From Sporisorium sorghi (lineage: Eukaryota > Basidiomycota > Ustilaginomycetes > Ustilaginales > Ustilaginaceae), in the NCBI GenBank assembly GCA_023212695.1, contig JALCCG010000096.1, positions 1 to 64,000 on the forward strand: 64,000 bases of DNA, written 5' to 3'. Position numbers and translations under genes: made by a program. Position 1 is the stretch's first letter; each line of letters starts with the position of its first letter. This document shows, piece by piece, positions 51,901 through 61,700 of this stretch. The notes under the pieces are model-generated. The model saw nothing but the letters and a program-made list of their open reading frames with translations. It did not search any database and was not told where the DNA came from.

Positions 51901-52831
51901 GAATGGCGGCAATCATGCGGAAGATGTTGTCCTGCTCGTCGGCGGTGAGACCGATGGTGTTCATGGCGTTGATGGTCTCCTTGTAGTCAGCGTGGTCGTC
52001 GATGCCGTTGACGTCGAGACACTGGCTGTTGGCGGTGTAGGCGTACGCTTCGGGGCCCTGAATGCCGTAGTTTTCGCGATGGGCAGCGGAAGCGGCTTTG
52101 GTGAACTGGTAAAAGATGTGGAAGTTGCGCTCGTCGCGGATCTGCTGAACGACGCGGTTCTTTTCGAGCAGGTAGTTGGTGATGTTGGCGCCGATGGGTT
52201 CGCCGTGCGAGTTGAACATGATCTCGAGATACTTGCCGTGACGAGACGAGTTGTTGTTCCTCAACGTCTTGGCACAACCGAAGCTCTCGAGGAGCGGGTT
52301 GGTAGCGAGCACCATATCCTTGACGTCTTGGATGCCGCTGTTGGAGCCACCGCTGACGGCTGCGATGTACTGCATGATACGCTTTGCGGCTTCGGTTTTG
52401 CCTGCACCGGATTCGCCCGAGATGATGACGCACTGGTTCTCCTTGTAGGCGTTCATGTTGTAGTAGGCGCCCTCTGCGATGGCAAAAACGTGCGGCGTCA
52501 TCTCGAGACGGTTCTTGCCGCGATACGATTGGAGGATGTCTTCGGTGTAGATGCCCAGATCGCAAAAGGGGTTGACCGAGATGAGCACATTGCCAATGTA
52601 GGTGTAGATCTCTGCGTTCTGGAAACGCTTTTGGAGATTTTCGTTGATGGCTTCGTTGGTGACCTTGGAGAGTAGCGTCATGTCCGAGACACCTGCTTGT
52701 GCCTTTTTGAAGCCTTCTCTCCAGTCCGCCTTGGCGACACCACCTTTGGAAGCAGCACCGCCTGATTTGGAGGGAGGTGGTTTGGAGGCGGCGCCAGGCT
52801 TTTTCGCGCCTGCCTTTTTCGAGATGGCCAT
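48980..52831 (-). CDS. Class I myosin (Myo3/5-like) with TH1 and SH3 domains
   Basis: A 1283-residue actin motor of the long-tailed class I group that drives endocytosis at cortical actin patches. The motor has Walker A G139-E-S-G-A-G-K145-T146, N-N-N-S-S-R-H-G-K switch I, and a TEDS-site serine S367 (R-R-G-S-V-Y), expected to be phosphorylated by a PAK-type kinase. Two IQ motifs follow the motor ([10 protein letters not shown] and A-R-R-I-Q-R-M-W). Then come the TH1 lipid-binding region, a Pro/Ala-rich linker, and an SH3 domain with A-L-Y-A-F and W-W-L-V near residue 1100. The tail ends in a proline run without the acidic tryptophan segment that yeast Myo5 uses to activate Arp2/3. I start at 52831; longer in-frame upstream sequence is not protein-like. 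Confidence 0.93.
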   Translation of the reverse strand: MAISKKAGAKKPGAASKPPPSKSGGAASKGGVAKADWREGFKKAQAGVSDMTLLSKVTNEAINENLQKRFQNAEIYTYIGNVLISVNPFCDLGIYTEDILQSYRGKNRLEMTPHVFAIAEGAYYNMNAYKENQCVIISGESGAGKTEAAKRIMQYIAAVSGGSNSGIQDVKDMVLATNPLLESFGCAKTLRNNNSSRHGKYLEIMFNSHGEPIGANITNYLLEKNRVVQQIRDERNFHIFYQFTKAASAAHRENYGIQGPEAYAYTANSQCLDVNGIDDHADYKETINAMNTIGLTADEQDNIFRMIAAILWIGNVQYVENQEGNAEISDPGVPDFVAYLLEVDSGNVTKALTQRIMETQRGGRRGSVYEVPLNPTQAAAARDALAKAIYNNMFDWIVDRINQSMNPREQSANVIGVLDIYGFEIFDNNSFEQLCINYVNEKLQQIFIELTLKKEQEEYTYEQIQWTPIKYFNNKIVCDLIEEKRPPGIFSALNDACATAHADPTAADNSFIQRTGMLSSNPHFDSRGTKFLIKHYAGDVMYNVQGMTDKNKDSLLKDILDLVDSSANSYLQKLFPDRPDPNSKKRPPTAGDRIKASANALVENLMRAQPSYIRTIKPNQNKSPSEYDTQAILHQIKYLGLQENIRVRRAGFAYRNTFEKMVERFYLLSPNTSYAGEYTWQGDARSGCERILTDTGIAREEWQMGVTKAFIKNPETLFALETMRDRYWHNMAMRIQRAYRNYLRYKEECARRIQRMWKNNKEGLQYIQLRDYGHQVLAGRKERRRFSLLGSRRFMGDYLDVGGSNGKGGGSAEGQMLRQASGMAPGETVAFSSRIQLLVSRLGRSSVRSPRYLILTDKAIYIVVTQLVNKQVSTTCERRINLGAISAVGLSNLRDDWVVLNVNNAEEADPIFSCYFKTELVTHLLQRTNGALNVVISNTLEYSKKKGKKAQITFKKDEMVKKDDVYKSSAVSVCSGEPANSVSRPAPKKKPGLVRPITQGKLLRAGGPSNANNKPKPRAIPRSTPVPAKLPGAASGASAAARPAAAIASASAAGGAARSAPPPPPPPPAAAAPAKPQVPRYKALYAFATENAGEMALEKDDVVEVTQKDETGSGWWLVKKNGVEGWAPSNYLELIPQAPPKPKAAPALPVKRAPPAAPSAATAASTAASSRPAVAAKPVVQPKPVVKTTPAGGKPHERPAAVQADATAAPVAVMPGLGAPGGFAAVLAKKKAENAAAAAAANGHGGSNGAAAAAPAIAAKPVVAPKPAGAANGRAMPPPPPRR

Positions 52832-53731
52832 GATGGGCGAGTGTGAGCGACGACAGCGGTGGCGATAACAATGGCGACGGAGTGGTCGACGATGATGCAC
52901 AGCAAGTGAGCGATCGAGCGAGCAACGAGGACGGCGGGTTATCCGAATCGGTGTGAGTCAGAAGCGGATGACCACCTGCCGGATGGATCCGACAGAATCG
53001 ACGAATGGATGGCGAAGACGCGGCGCCTTCCGTAAGTGATGATAGAGAGAGAGAGAGAGAAAGGTGATGAGCAGAGTCGAGAAACAGAGGAAGGAGCGAA
53101 GGAGAGTGAGAGCAAGAAGGAACAAGTGTCGTCGTGACTGTGTGAGAGAGAGAGAGAGAGAGAACGAATCTGTTCGTCGATAGGCACACATCCGATGCTC
53201 GGGTCGAAATCGCAGCAAAGGCGAGAAAGGGTCCACCGACTGCGACTTGGCCTGTGCCTTTTTGCTGCACGCGTGGGCAGCCCAGCCCGACTTGACTCTT
53301 TGCTGAGAGGGTCGTGGAATTTCCTCTTTGATCGCACCGCCGCAAGAAGCCCACGACCACAGATGCACAGCCAAAGAGAATGTCAGCCTGACTGACTGAC
53401 AGGCAGCCAAACGGTCAGCAAAATTCAAAATGGCTGTGTCGCTGTGTCGCAGAGGGTGGAGTCGGAAATTGAAAATCAAGAATGAATTTCGCCTCGCCCG
53501 ATACAGTAAGCCGACGGCGATTTGCTCCTGATTTTCTCACCCTTTCGGCAACTCCTCCTCTCTCGAAGCAGCAGTTTCAGGCAGCCCTATGCTCGGAGCT
53601 GATCCTGCTGTTCGTATCAAGATGGCCAGATGTCGGCTGAGCCGGTCACACTTTCGACTGCTGACATTCCCACACACAATATGCGGGAGAAGCGATCAGC
53701 GTTGTTGCATTGTGATCTTGTAGATTGCAGT
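52832..53731. promoter_or_regulatory. Myosin promoter and leader region
   Basis: A 900-base gap holding two (AG)n microsatellites (53044-53060 and 53144-53162) in the likely 5' leader of the class I myosin, and an ACGCGT word near 53269. No further gene is visible. Confidence 0.45.
53044..53162. repeat. Two (AG)n microsatellites in myosin 5' region
   Basis: About eight and nine AG units lie 85 bases apart, on the transcribed side a CT-rich leader, as often seen in fungal promoters. Confidence 0.8.
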
Positions 53732-56700
53732 TTACATCAAACCATCACGTTGCAGCACTTGGCCAATCACCTGAAGCACTTCTCTGCATCCTGGCGCAGC
53801 AAACATGTCCTGAGGCGAATCGATAGCGTGATCCAGCACAGCATCCAACAGCCGTCGCAACTGAGCGCAGAGCACTCCGATTCGAGCATTGGCGCGCAGT
53901 CGAACCCAATTCTCGTCTTTGCCACCTGGACCATTGCCAGCTACTACCGCCGCATTCGAGCCAATCCCGATTCCACCCGCAAAATGGTTGATCTTGAGCT
54001 TGCCTCCAAACAGCAGCAGTCCGAACAGTGGCACCTCGGTCGCATCGCGCAAGTATACCTTGGAGTCCGTTCCACTCCCCGTCGAACTCTTGGAAAATGT
54101 GGTCAAGTACGACGACTCGAATCCCTTGCAGCTGAACAGCGTCGACGACGGATGCAAAAACACTCGTCCGTTGCGATCAAAGTACTTCACTTGACGCGCC
54201 TCCGCCTCTCGCTGCACCGTACCGCTCGACGACTGGTCGAACTTGGCTGAGGGCAGATCGATTCGCACCACCGCTGGCCACAGTCCAGCCAGGATCACCG
54301 ATCGAAGCACCCCGGCGTGCTGCGCGTTCTTGTCGTACACCTCGTCATCGTAGACGCCGAACGGACTGTAACTCGTCGCGACGAAGCCCATCTCTTGCAG
54401 GTGCGAGAGCAGATCCAATCGGTTCGTCTGGATGTCTCGAAGCGTCGACTGCGAAATCAAGTTGGTCTCGCACCATTCCCTGATCTCTGCATTTGACTTG
54501 CGCTGGGCTCGCATCGTCTGCCACTGTTCAAACGCCGCAGCGTCCGCAAGCAAGTCGCTTCGGCATCCGGCTACCGCGGCAAAGCTGGCTCGAGCCTTGC
54601 TCACCTCTTCCCGCTTCTCAAACGGTGCTGCGAACAGCGGCTTGCACGACATGATGCTCGCCACCGTCAGCATCGGCCCCAAGCATCCAAAGATGGTGCC
54701 CATGATCAACAGCTTGGCCAATCGCAGATCCAGAGGCAGCTGCGCAAGGTGCTTGCCCAACGACGTCAGCCTGCTCTTGTATCCCTTGTCCGCTTGCAAT
54801 GCACCCGCTTCCACCAGGTTGCTCAGCGCCGCGTCCATCGATGCCAAGCTCGGCGGATCCAGCGCCTTGTTGAGGTACTCCTTGACGTCTTCATCCTCGC
54901 GCATCGACTTGACTTCGAGGAACAGCGATTCCAGCGGCACTCGTCGCATCTCGGGCGTCTGCTGGGCCGCCATCCTCTTTTCCTCCATGAATCGCGTGTA
55001 CAGTCGGAAGCATTCGCCCGCACGAACACGACCTGCACGTCCACGTCGCTGCTTGCATGCTGCACGCGATGCCCAACACTCGACCAGCCTCGTCAACCCA
55101 CTCTCCGGCTCGAAGCGTGTCTCCTTGACTCGGCCCGTGTCCACCACGTACGAGACATCCGGGATCGTGATCGACGTTTCCGCCACGTTGGTCGATACGA
55201 CAATCTTGCGGTGGCCAGCTCGAACGGGATGGAACACGCGTCGCTGCTCGTCCGGAGACAGATTGGCGTGCAGCGGTAGGATCTCGACTTTGCTCTGTCC
55301 ACGCAGCGACGTCGAAATGGCGTCGATCGCCTGACGGATCTCGCCTACACCAGGGCAGAAGACCAAGATGGCCCCACCTACACTGGCATCTGCTGCTCCG
55401 CTCAGCTCTTCGTTTTCAGCCCTTTCCACCACGTAGCGCACCACCGCCCCGATCAGTTCATAGCTGATCCTGCCTCCCGATCGAGAAACGCTCTCCACCG
55501 CCCGCACCGTCTCCTCATCCACGTTCTGCGCTTGCAGATGCGTGCGCAGCTGGCCCATCTCCTCCTCGATCTGCTTGCCGCCTCGTGCGCCGCCTCCTCC
55601 TCGGAACTCGTTGCCCGATGGTCGGAACCCGCTCTCGCGCACAATATCCTCAAGGTAGTAGTCCTCGACGGGGAAAGTGCGCCCAGGGATCGATATGCAA
55701 GGCGCTTTGCCAAAGTAGCTCGCAAACGTCTCCTGGTTGATGGTCGCACTCATCAGCACCACCTTGATCTTGGAGTTACGTTTGAGCAACTCGCGCAACT
55801 CGAGCAGCAGGAAGTCCGAGTCGACGTTGCGCTCGTGCACTTCGTCCACAACAACGTGCGAGATGCCCTCGAGGTCCGTGTCTCCACCGGCACCCAGGCG
55901 TCGTAGCAGCACACCCGTCGTGGTGAAGAGCAGCCTGCATTCTCTCGATGCTCTGCGCTCGCCACGGATCGCGTAGCCCACCAAGCTTCCGGCCGCCACC
56001 GGCTTGTTCTTGCCGTCCAGCTCTTCACCGCGTTCGACGGCGACACGCGAGGCAACGCCAATGGCACTCACACGTCGCGGCTGTGTGACGACGATGTTGC
56101 ACTCGCTGCCGCTGCCTGCCTCGATGGCCTCATCCAAGATGAATTGCGGCACCTGCGTCGTTTTACCACAACCTGTCTCACCCGCAATGATGACCACGCG
56201 GCTGGTGCGGATCAGCTCCAGGATCTCGCCCGCGGCAGCAGCGGCAGGCAGCGACTTGCGGATTGCACCCATCTTGGAGTAGCTCGGCGACGCGTACAGC
56301 TGCTTTTGCTGTCGTTGTAGAAGAGCGTCGATCTGGGCGTCGCGTCGAAGTGGTTTGCCTCCTCCGCCACGGCGCTTGATGTTGGCCGTCTTGCGTTGAC
56401 CCGTGGGTGTTGCAGCGCGAGACGTGTCTGGAGTAGCATCGGCGCTGGCGTCGGCTTGCTCTGCTGCGACGAGGTGTTGCATCACACTGTTGAGCAGAGG
56501 CGGGTCGTCGACCACCTTGGACCATGTGCTCTCGAGCTCCTCGACCAAGCTCAGAAGTACACCGCCGTCTCCGGCCTCGACCGCCTCGAACCAGTCGAGC
56601 CTCTTGTTGTCGCCCTGGAAACCCCGCAGCAGGTGCTGGGTGAGCGCGAGCTTGAGGTACGACGGCAGCGTCCTGGATACGACGCAAAAGGCTGGCAGAG

Positions 56701-58426
56701 CAAAGGCTTCCGACTTTTCGCGCGCAAGCGGGTACAGGGCGTTTGGATGCGTCGAGATGCGCAGTCGGACGTCTTCCTTGCCGCCAGCTGCTGTGCCTGG
56801 TCCGGCGATGGCAATGTCGTAATCGTGTACGCCTAGTCGATCGTGCTCGGAAGGGACCATCACTCGGTCTTCGCCCAGTACGGCTTCGACAGCCATGCGT
56901 TCGTCGGCGCGCTTGGACTCGATCTCTTCCTTGTCCGCATCGTCGATTTGGGATGGATAGGATAGGACAGCTTCCAGGATCGCATCCGACGTCCATTGTT
57001 CTTCGACTTGTTCGACGGAGTCCCATCCAGCCATCTGTCGAAGCAGCATTTCCAACGCCAAGCCCTCCTTCACTGTGCGAGGCAGCTCGACTTGCTGTGC
57101 CCTTCCGGCAGCAGCGATGCGTTTGAAAGCAGCCTGAACCGCTTTCCTAGGGAAGCCGGCCTGCTTGGACAGTTTGTCGACCGCCCATCCGACTGCAAGC
57201 GCATCTCCGCCCGCACCGGCCGTGGAGGCAGTGACGAAGCTTTCTGAGGATGTGCTTGGCTTGAACCTCGCGGGAAGATCCTCTTCTGGCGTGTAGAGCA
57301 TCAGATACTCGAGCGCAGCTTCACGATCGGCCAAGGAGGCTGCAGACGCAAGCATGGGATCGACGAGCGAAGCAGCCGTGGAGGAAGATGGATTGGAAAG
57401 CGCCGTGCGCGCCGAGGTGAGCCACGAGATGGCACTGCGCGCATGACCACGTCGAAAGCCGTACGACGTGAGCTCCCTCTCCAGTCCCGCCGCATCGACC
57501 TTGGGTGTCGAATCTGGCGCCGTGCCGTTCGGATCCTGGTCCTCCTCGATCAAGTCGAGCGGTGTCGTGCTTGCCGAAGGGAAGATGCTCATGGCTCGGC
57601 GGATGGTGGCCTCGATCTTTTCTCGCAGCGCACTGGCGAGACGGACCTCTTTGGCTTCCTGCCACGCTTTGCTCAACGGTCTGCCTGCGCCGTTGAGCTT
57701 GCCATTGACGATGCCGACTTCGCCCCTGCTTGCGGCCTCTGCAGCCGCCTGCTTGTCTTGCTCCTTCTTGGCCTTTTCTGCTTCGCGCTTGGCTGCTGCT
57801 TCGAAGGGGTCCGACTCCCACATCCAGTCCTGATGGTTTGGCGCTGTCTTCTTGTACGCCTCCATCTTGACCCAGTACTCCCTGGGGCCTGGCGGCAGTG
57901 CAAGGTTGAGGGAGAGATGGTTGAAGATGCGAAAGAGCGCATAGGTGGCGCCCCAGTGTTTGGCTTCCAAGCTCGACTGGCATTCGAGGCGCAGGCCGGG
58001 CTCTTTGGGTTCAAACGTGACGGTGAATGGGTTGGAGGCGTCCTTCTTGTTGACCTTCTTCAGCGTAACGGCACAGCTGTAGCCCTCCTTGTGTCTGCGT
58101 GGCTCAACGATGGGCTTTTCCCAGCCTGGCAGCTTGTTGATGCGCTCGTAGAGCATGTTGAGCGGCGTCTTGCTGCCCGGGGGGAAGAGCATTTCTCGCT
58201 GCCCTTGACCCGCTGCAGCCGACGGTGCTGATGACGAGCCAGGCGTCGGTGATGCGCTGCTGGAACCATCTTTGGACGGCTGTGCCTGTTGTTGCTGTTT
58301 GGCGGCTTTGGTGTAGGAGGGAGGTGGTTTGGGACTTCCACCTTTGACCCAGTCAGGCAGTGGCGATGCTTTGGACGAGGTGGTGCCGCTCGACTTGATG
58401 GCCGGATTCTTTTTCCTCGGCGCCAT
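53732..58426 (-). CDS. DExH RNA helicase, DHX29/DHX57/YLR419W-like
   Basis: A 1564-residue superfamily 2 RNA helicase. The N-terminal 700 residues are family-specific: a basic start, a Ser/Gln-rich linker, a double-stranded-RNA-binding-like fold (residues about 90-200), a W-x-W-E-S-D-P-F segment, an Ala/Lys/Glu coiled stretch, and a UBA-like patch near 385. The core has G-E-T-G-C-G-K755-T-T, D-E-V-H (near residue 860) rather than DEAH, the S-A-T-I-N motif, and motif VI R-R-G-R-A-G-R-V. Winged-helix, ratchet and OB-fold domains follow. The architecture best fits the YLR419W/DHX29 group, involved in translation initiation or ribosome handling. I use the ATG at 58426 (M-A-P-R-K-K); an in-frame upstream Met at 58609 would add 61 residues. 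Confidence 0.88.
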   Translation of the reverse strand: MAPRKKNPAIKSSGTTSSKASPLPDWVKGGSPKPPPSYTKAAKQQQQAQPSKDGSSSASPTPGSSSAPSAAAGQGQREMLFPPGSKTPLNMLYERINKLPGWEKPIVEPRRHKEGYSCAVTLKKVNKKDASNPFTVTFEPKEPGLRLECQSSLEAKHWGATYALFRIFNHLSLNLALPPGPREYWVKMEAYKKTAPNHQDWMWESDPFEAAAKREAEKAKKEQDKQAAAEAASRGEVGIVNGKLNGAGRPLSKAWQEAKEVRLASALREKIEATIRRAMSIFPSASTTPLDLIEEDQDPNGTAPDSTPKVDAAGLERELTSYGFRRGHARSAISWLTSARTALSNPSSSTAASLVDPMLASAASLADREAALEYLMLYTPEEDLPARFKPSTSSESFVTASTAGAGGDALAVGWAVDKLSKQAGFPRKAVQAAFKRIAAAGRAQQVELPRTVKEGLALEMLLRQMAGWDSVEQVEEQWTSDAILEAVLSYPSQIDDADKEEIESKRADERMAVEAVLGEDRVMVPSEHDRLGVHDYDIAIAGPGTAAGGKEDVRLRISTHPNALYPLAREKSEAFALPAFCVVSRTLPSYLKLALTQHLLRGFQGDNKRLDWFEAVEAGDGGVLLSLVEELESTWSKVVDDPPLLNSVMQHLVAAEQADASADATPDTSRAATPTGQRKTANIKRRGGGGKPLRRDAQIDALLQRQQKQLYASPSYSKMGAIRKSLPAAAAAGEILELIRTSRVVIIAGETGCGKTTQVPQFILDEAIEAGSGSECNIVVTQPRRVSAIGVASRVAVERGEELDGKNKPVAAGSLVGYAIRGERRASRECRLLFTTTGVLLRRLGAGGDTDLEGISHVVVDEVHERNVDSDFLLLELRELLKRNSKIKVVLMSATINQETFASYFGKAPCISIPGRTFPVEDYYLEDIVRESGFRPSGNEFRGGGGARGGKQIEEEMGQLRTHLQAQNVDEETVRAVESVSRSGGRISYELIGAVVRYVVERAENEELSGAADASVGGAILVFCPGVGEIRQAIDAISTSLRGQSKVEILPLHANLSPDEQRRVFHPVRAGHRKIVVSTNVAETSITIPDVSYVVDTGRVKETRFEPESGLTRLVECWASRAACKQRRGRAGRVRAGECFRLYTRFMEEKRMAAQQTPEMRRVPLESLFLEVKSMREDEDVKEYLNKALDPPSLASMDAALSNLVEAGALQADKGYKSRLTSLGKHLAQLPLDLRLAKLLIMGTIFGCLGPMLTVASIMSCKPLFAAPFEKREEVSKARASFAAVAGCRSDLLADAAAFEQWQTMRAQRKSNAEIREWCETNLISQSTLRDIQTNRLDLLSHLQEMGFVATSYSPFGVYDDEVYDKNAQHAGVLRSVILAGLWPAVVRIDLPSAKFDQSSSGTVQREAEARQVKYFDRNGRVFLHPSSTLFSCKGFESSYLTTFSKSSTGSGTDSKVYLRDATEVPLFGLLLFGGKLKINHFAGGIGIGSNAAVVAGNGPGGKDENWVRLRANARIGVLCAQLRRLLDAVLDHAIDSPQDMFAAPGCREVLQVIGQVLQRDGLM

Positions 58427-58759
58427 CGTCGTTGTCGAGCGCGATGTAGTTGGTATCGTAGTTGTCTGACAACGGACTGAGGTGATGTTTCTTCTTCTTC
58501 GAAAACTTGGCGCAACGATCTCGGAACTCGGCTTAAGATATCGCTCTAACATGGCCAAACTGGTCGAAAAATCCAGCATCACCTCGACGGCTTGCAGCGT
58601 TGATCTCAACGATGCAGCATCATCGATGTCGTTGTCACCACCATCTGGCTCGGCTCCCCACCAGCAGACTTTTGACCTTCTGTCTTACCTCAGCGACAGC
58701 CCACACGCGACGCGCTCTTCTCAGAGCAGCTCAACGCTTTCAATCGTAGGAGAGACGCG
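58427..58759. promoter_or_regulatory. Short divergent region between helicase and endonuclease-like gene
   Basis: These 333 bases separate the two start codons. The helicase frame stays open through part of them, so the true boundary of the helicase N-terminus is uncertain. Confidence 0.35.
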
Positions 58760-60391
58760 ATGGCCCAACGACTCGTATCCGACGGCGTACGTGTCATCAA
58801 AGGTAGTGCTTCTGTCGTCGATGTTGAGCGACGTTTCATCGCCAAATTCCTCTCGCCTGCCGCGAAGCTCGAAGAAGCCTTTGCAGAGGTCTATGGACAA
58901 CTTCAATTGATTCTCGACCCGAATGCGTCAAAGCCACTACCTGATTTGACGGGATTCATCGATCCACCCGAGATGTCCAACGAGCACGCCTTCAAGTGTC
59001 ATGTGCGCGAGCGGGCCGTCGGCCTTGTCCTCCGCACCTTAAAAGCTGTGCTCGAACGACTCCGCGAAATTCGAAAAGACACAAGCGTTCCCAACCGCCA
59101 GGCCATCCTCGCACTACCGATCGCAGTCGAATTGCTCCGCATTGACCACTTTCACGTTCAAATCGAAACAACCTGCACTCCTATTCTCAGCGTCGATCGC
59201 AACGTCCATTCGCTCGTCGACATCCTGCGAGCCAACCCAGCTCTGCGAGATGCACTTGCTTTGGTTCCCGATTCATGGCAAGCGCGCGCCATGGTGCAAC
59301 CCAAGACCGACCTCGAGATCGTCTACATGCCCTCCGACGACGACGACGACGACGAACCTCCGCTGGCGTATAAGGTCGGCCTCGTCATCGAACTCAAGTT
59401 GCAACACCATGTCTCGCCCACCGATGTGCAGCAAGCGCTTGATCTCTGGCATGAGACGCTTCTCGGACGAGAGTTTATCGAGATGGTCCAAGAAGGCACG
59501 ATTCCCCCTGCGTGTCCTGCTGATGACGCGCGCCAACATGCTTTCAATCAAAGCGAGACATGTGCTCACTGCCATTGTCCAGATCTACCACTCAATGCTC
59601 ACCCGGCGTCAGAGCTACGGCTTTCTTGGACTCGGGTATACCTACTTGGCGATCCAGATCGATTGGCACGACACCGCACCGTGCCAGCATATACGCTATC
59701 GCCTTTTCAAGAGCAATCCCCGGAAAGGGATCCCAAGCTGGCAACACACTCGCGGTCCCTCGCCTTCTTACGTCATGCTCGGTCTTGTGCTCCTGGGGCT
59801 GCTCGAGCGACCCGTTACAGATGACATGATGGACGACTTTGCCGATACATATCACAACTTGCCCTCTGCCGATGTTGAAGACGACAATGACTTTTCATCG
59901 CCTGGTGATACTGCAGGGCTAGGCCACGAGCAGCAGGAGCGCGACAACGACCAACATTTGCTCAGACCTAGAGGAGGCAGATCTCAGCATGACCACGTGA
60001 TGAAGCGTCTTGCTTGGACGATCTCCATGTCAACCTGCAGCCAGGAGGTACGGCAGCAACCGGCCCCGCGACGTGCACCTTGGATGTTGGTCAAGCTCTG
60101 CTCGAGGCAGCCCCGACCGACCAGAGCAGGCAAGCCGTCAAAGAGTTTTTCCAAGCGCCCGACGATGCACGGCTCGTAAGGAGTGCTGAGCCGGCCCAGC
60201 TGGTACAATACGCGGCCATGCTGATCCAGCGTCAAGCTGCCGGCGAAATGGTTGAGCGGCCCGAAATGGATGTGCTCCATCCACGTCGGCTCATCTGTGG
60301 TCCCGTTCCTCCGAGACGAAACATTGGCATAGCGATTGCCGAGATTGAGAGCGCGCAACGTGATCTGGCAGTCAGCGATAGCAAGCGATAG
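58760..60391 (+). pseudogene. Broken gene with PD-(D/E)XK nuclease-like signature
   Basis: A protein-like sequence spread over two frames. Residues from 58760 run well until a CCCCC tract at 59504-59508, after which the plausible sequence continues one base later (from L-R-V-L-L-M-T-R onward) to about 59996. It then returns to the first frame for a last segment ending at 60391. The first shift is best explained by an inserted C. The second could be a 44-base GT-AG intron (59997-60040), which joins in phase. Before the shift lie T-D-L-E-I-V-Y and, 30 residues on, V-I-E-L-K, with an acidic loop between. After it lies Q-I-Y-H-S-M-L and a G-F-L-G-L-G strand. D..E-x-K..Q-x-x-x-Y is the layout of restriction-endonuclease-like domains found in fungal accessory proteins. 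I do not recognise the full protein. Confidence 0.55.
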
Positions 60392-60410
60392 CAAGCGATA
60401 GCAAGCGAAA
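60375..60410. repeat. 10-base tandem repeat (GCGATAGCAA), about 3.5 copies
   Basis: Three perfect copies and one decayed copy lie across the stop codon of the last segment of the endonuclease-like gene. The unit is not a multiple of three, so copy number changes its C-terminus. Confidence 0.85.
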
Positions 60411-61333
60411 GCGGTCTCGCGATGGGAGCGACTCAGACGATGATCAAAGCGATACGAAGGAGGCGATGGCCGGCTGCCAACGCTCGGTTCCTACAGCTGC
60501 CGGTGCGTCAGACGGAACGAGCATCGGCAAAACTATCTTGTCCGGTGTAGTAGCGATGCGTCTTGAAACACCATTTTGAATTCACTTTGCATGATCGTGT
60601 TCAAGACACGACGAGAAACAAGCCTGCATGATGTGCACATTCTTGCTTTGCGCCAGATGAGGCTAAGTATCAGCCTTGAGCGGAAACCATCCTGGGCGGA
60701 GTGCGGGGAGCGGAATGTGCCTTTGATGAGCAAATATGTCACAGGTGCAGTGGTGCAATCGAAGGTACCTTTATTGTTGCAGAATCAAAGGCACCTGTAC
60801 GGTTGCACAGGTGGTTGTCAGTGGTGCAGGAAAGGGTCGTAAAATGATCGCTGGGCCCTCCGGACTAGCAAACTGGATCGCTCAGCCACACGCGTTGCGC
60901 AGGGGGTCACCAGCAAACTGCGGTTGATCAACAAGACACCAGGCCGGGCTGTAATAAAAAAGTGTTCGCGTGATGTACCGATCAACTCGAGCTTCATCCT
61001 CAGATGGAAGCTTCAGCCGCGGGCCACGGACAGACACGGAGGCTGACATTGGGTGCGGTTCTTGTGGACGTCAAGAGCGGTAGCGATGGCAGTGTACAGG
61101 CCTTGGGCAGTAGCCAAAACCTCGGCTTGGGCTGCTCGAGGCTGCCTTGTCATGACATGGGCCATGATGTCGACGATGAGCTCGAGAGACGACGCGTCGG
61201 CGCGAGCAATGTGCCGGCCAGAGGACACGGACGAGCAGGGTTGGGCGTGATCCATTTTCGTGAGACTCAGGGCCCTTTTCGTGAGCTAGCGAGCGAGCAC
61301 GCGCAAAGAGTGGCAGGCAGACTGAACCCGAAT

Positions 61334-61406
61334 CTCCCTTTTAGAAGGGGGTAATCAAATAATTTTTTTGTTGGGGATTCCCCCCAAAAAAACCCATTTT
61401 GATTAC
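61334..61406. repeat. Imperfect inverted repeat / hairpin
   Basis: GTAATCAAA at 61351 pairs with TTTGATTAC ending at 61406, and the arms continue through T-run/A-run and GGGG/CCCCCC blocks to a 3-base loop, about 25 bases per arm. A smaller CCCTT/AAGGG hairpin abuts on the left. It could be a decayed miniature transposon end or a structured RNA. Confidence 0.65.
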
Positions 61407-61530
61407 AAAAGCTCGGCCAGAATCCCAACTCCAGAATTTCAAGTTTTGCATGTTCATTACAAAAAAAAGGGGGGAGACGCTTGGTCTCGCATCTCAGTCA
61501 GCCGCGAGTTTGCCACTTCAGCTCGAGACG

Positions 61531-61560
61531 CACACACACACACACACACTCTCTCTCTCT
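61531..61560. repeat. (CA)n(CT)n compound microsatellite
   Basis: About nine CA units run into six CT units in the C/T-rich leader about 140-170 bases before the ATPase ATG. Confidence 0.9.
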
Positions 61561-61700
61561 GCTTTCCCCATCGCTTGCCTCTCTTGGTGCCTCTCTCAGT
61601 GTCTCGCTTCGCTTTGACTCGGACCCACTCGTGTATCCTCGGTCTCTCTCCTTCTCTCCTTCACCCTCTACCACCTCAACCACCCCCATCTCAAGCTGAC

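Larger units (their letters stand above)
60392..61700. other. Accessory-looking intergenic region
   Basis: This 1.3 kb stretch has mixed composition. It holds GGTGCA/GGTACC-rich sequence near 60740-60835, a protein-like minus-strand open frame (61013-61255, about 80 residues, helical and Ala-rich, family unknown), an inverted repeat at 61334-61406, and CA/CT microsatellites at 61531-61560. It may contain gene relics. Confidence 0.5.

Noticed and set aside
50375..52675. 766-codon plus-strand open frame antisense to the class I myosin
   Set aside because: Mirror of the myosin coding sequence; Val/Asp/Gly-rich composition typical of antisense frames.
58427..58609. 61-residue N-terminal extension of the DExH helicase
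   Set aside because: Low protein character and a better start (M-A-P-R-K-K) downstream; kept only as an alternative.
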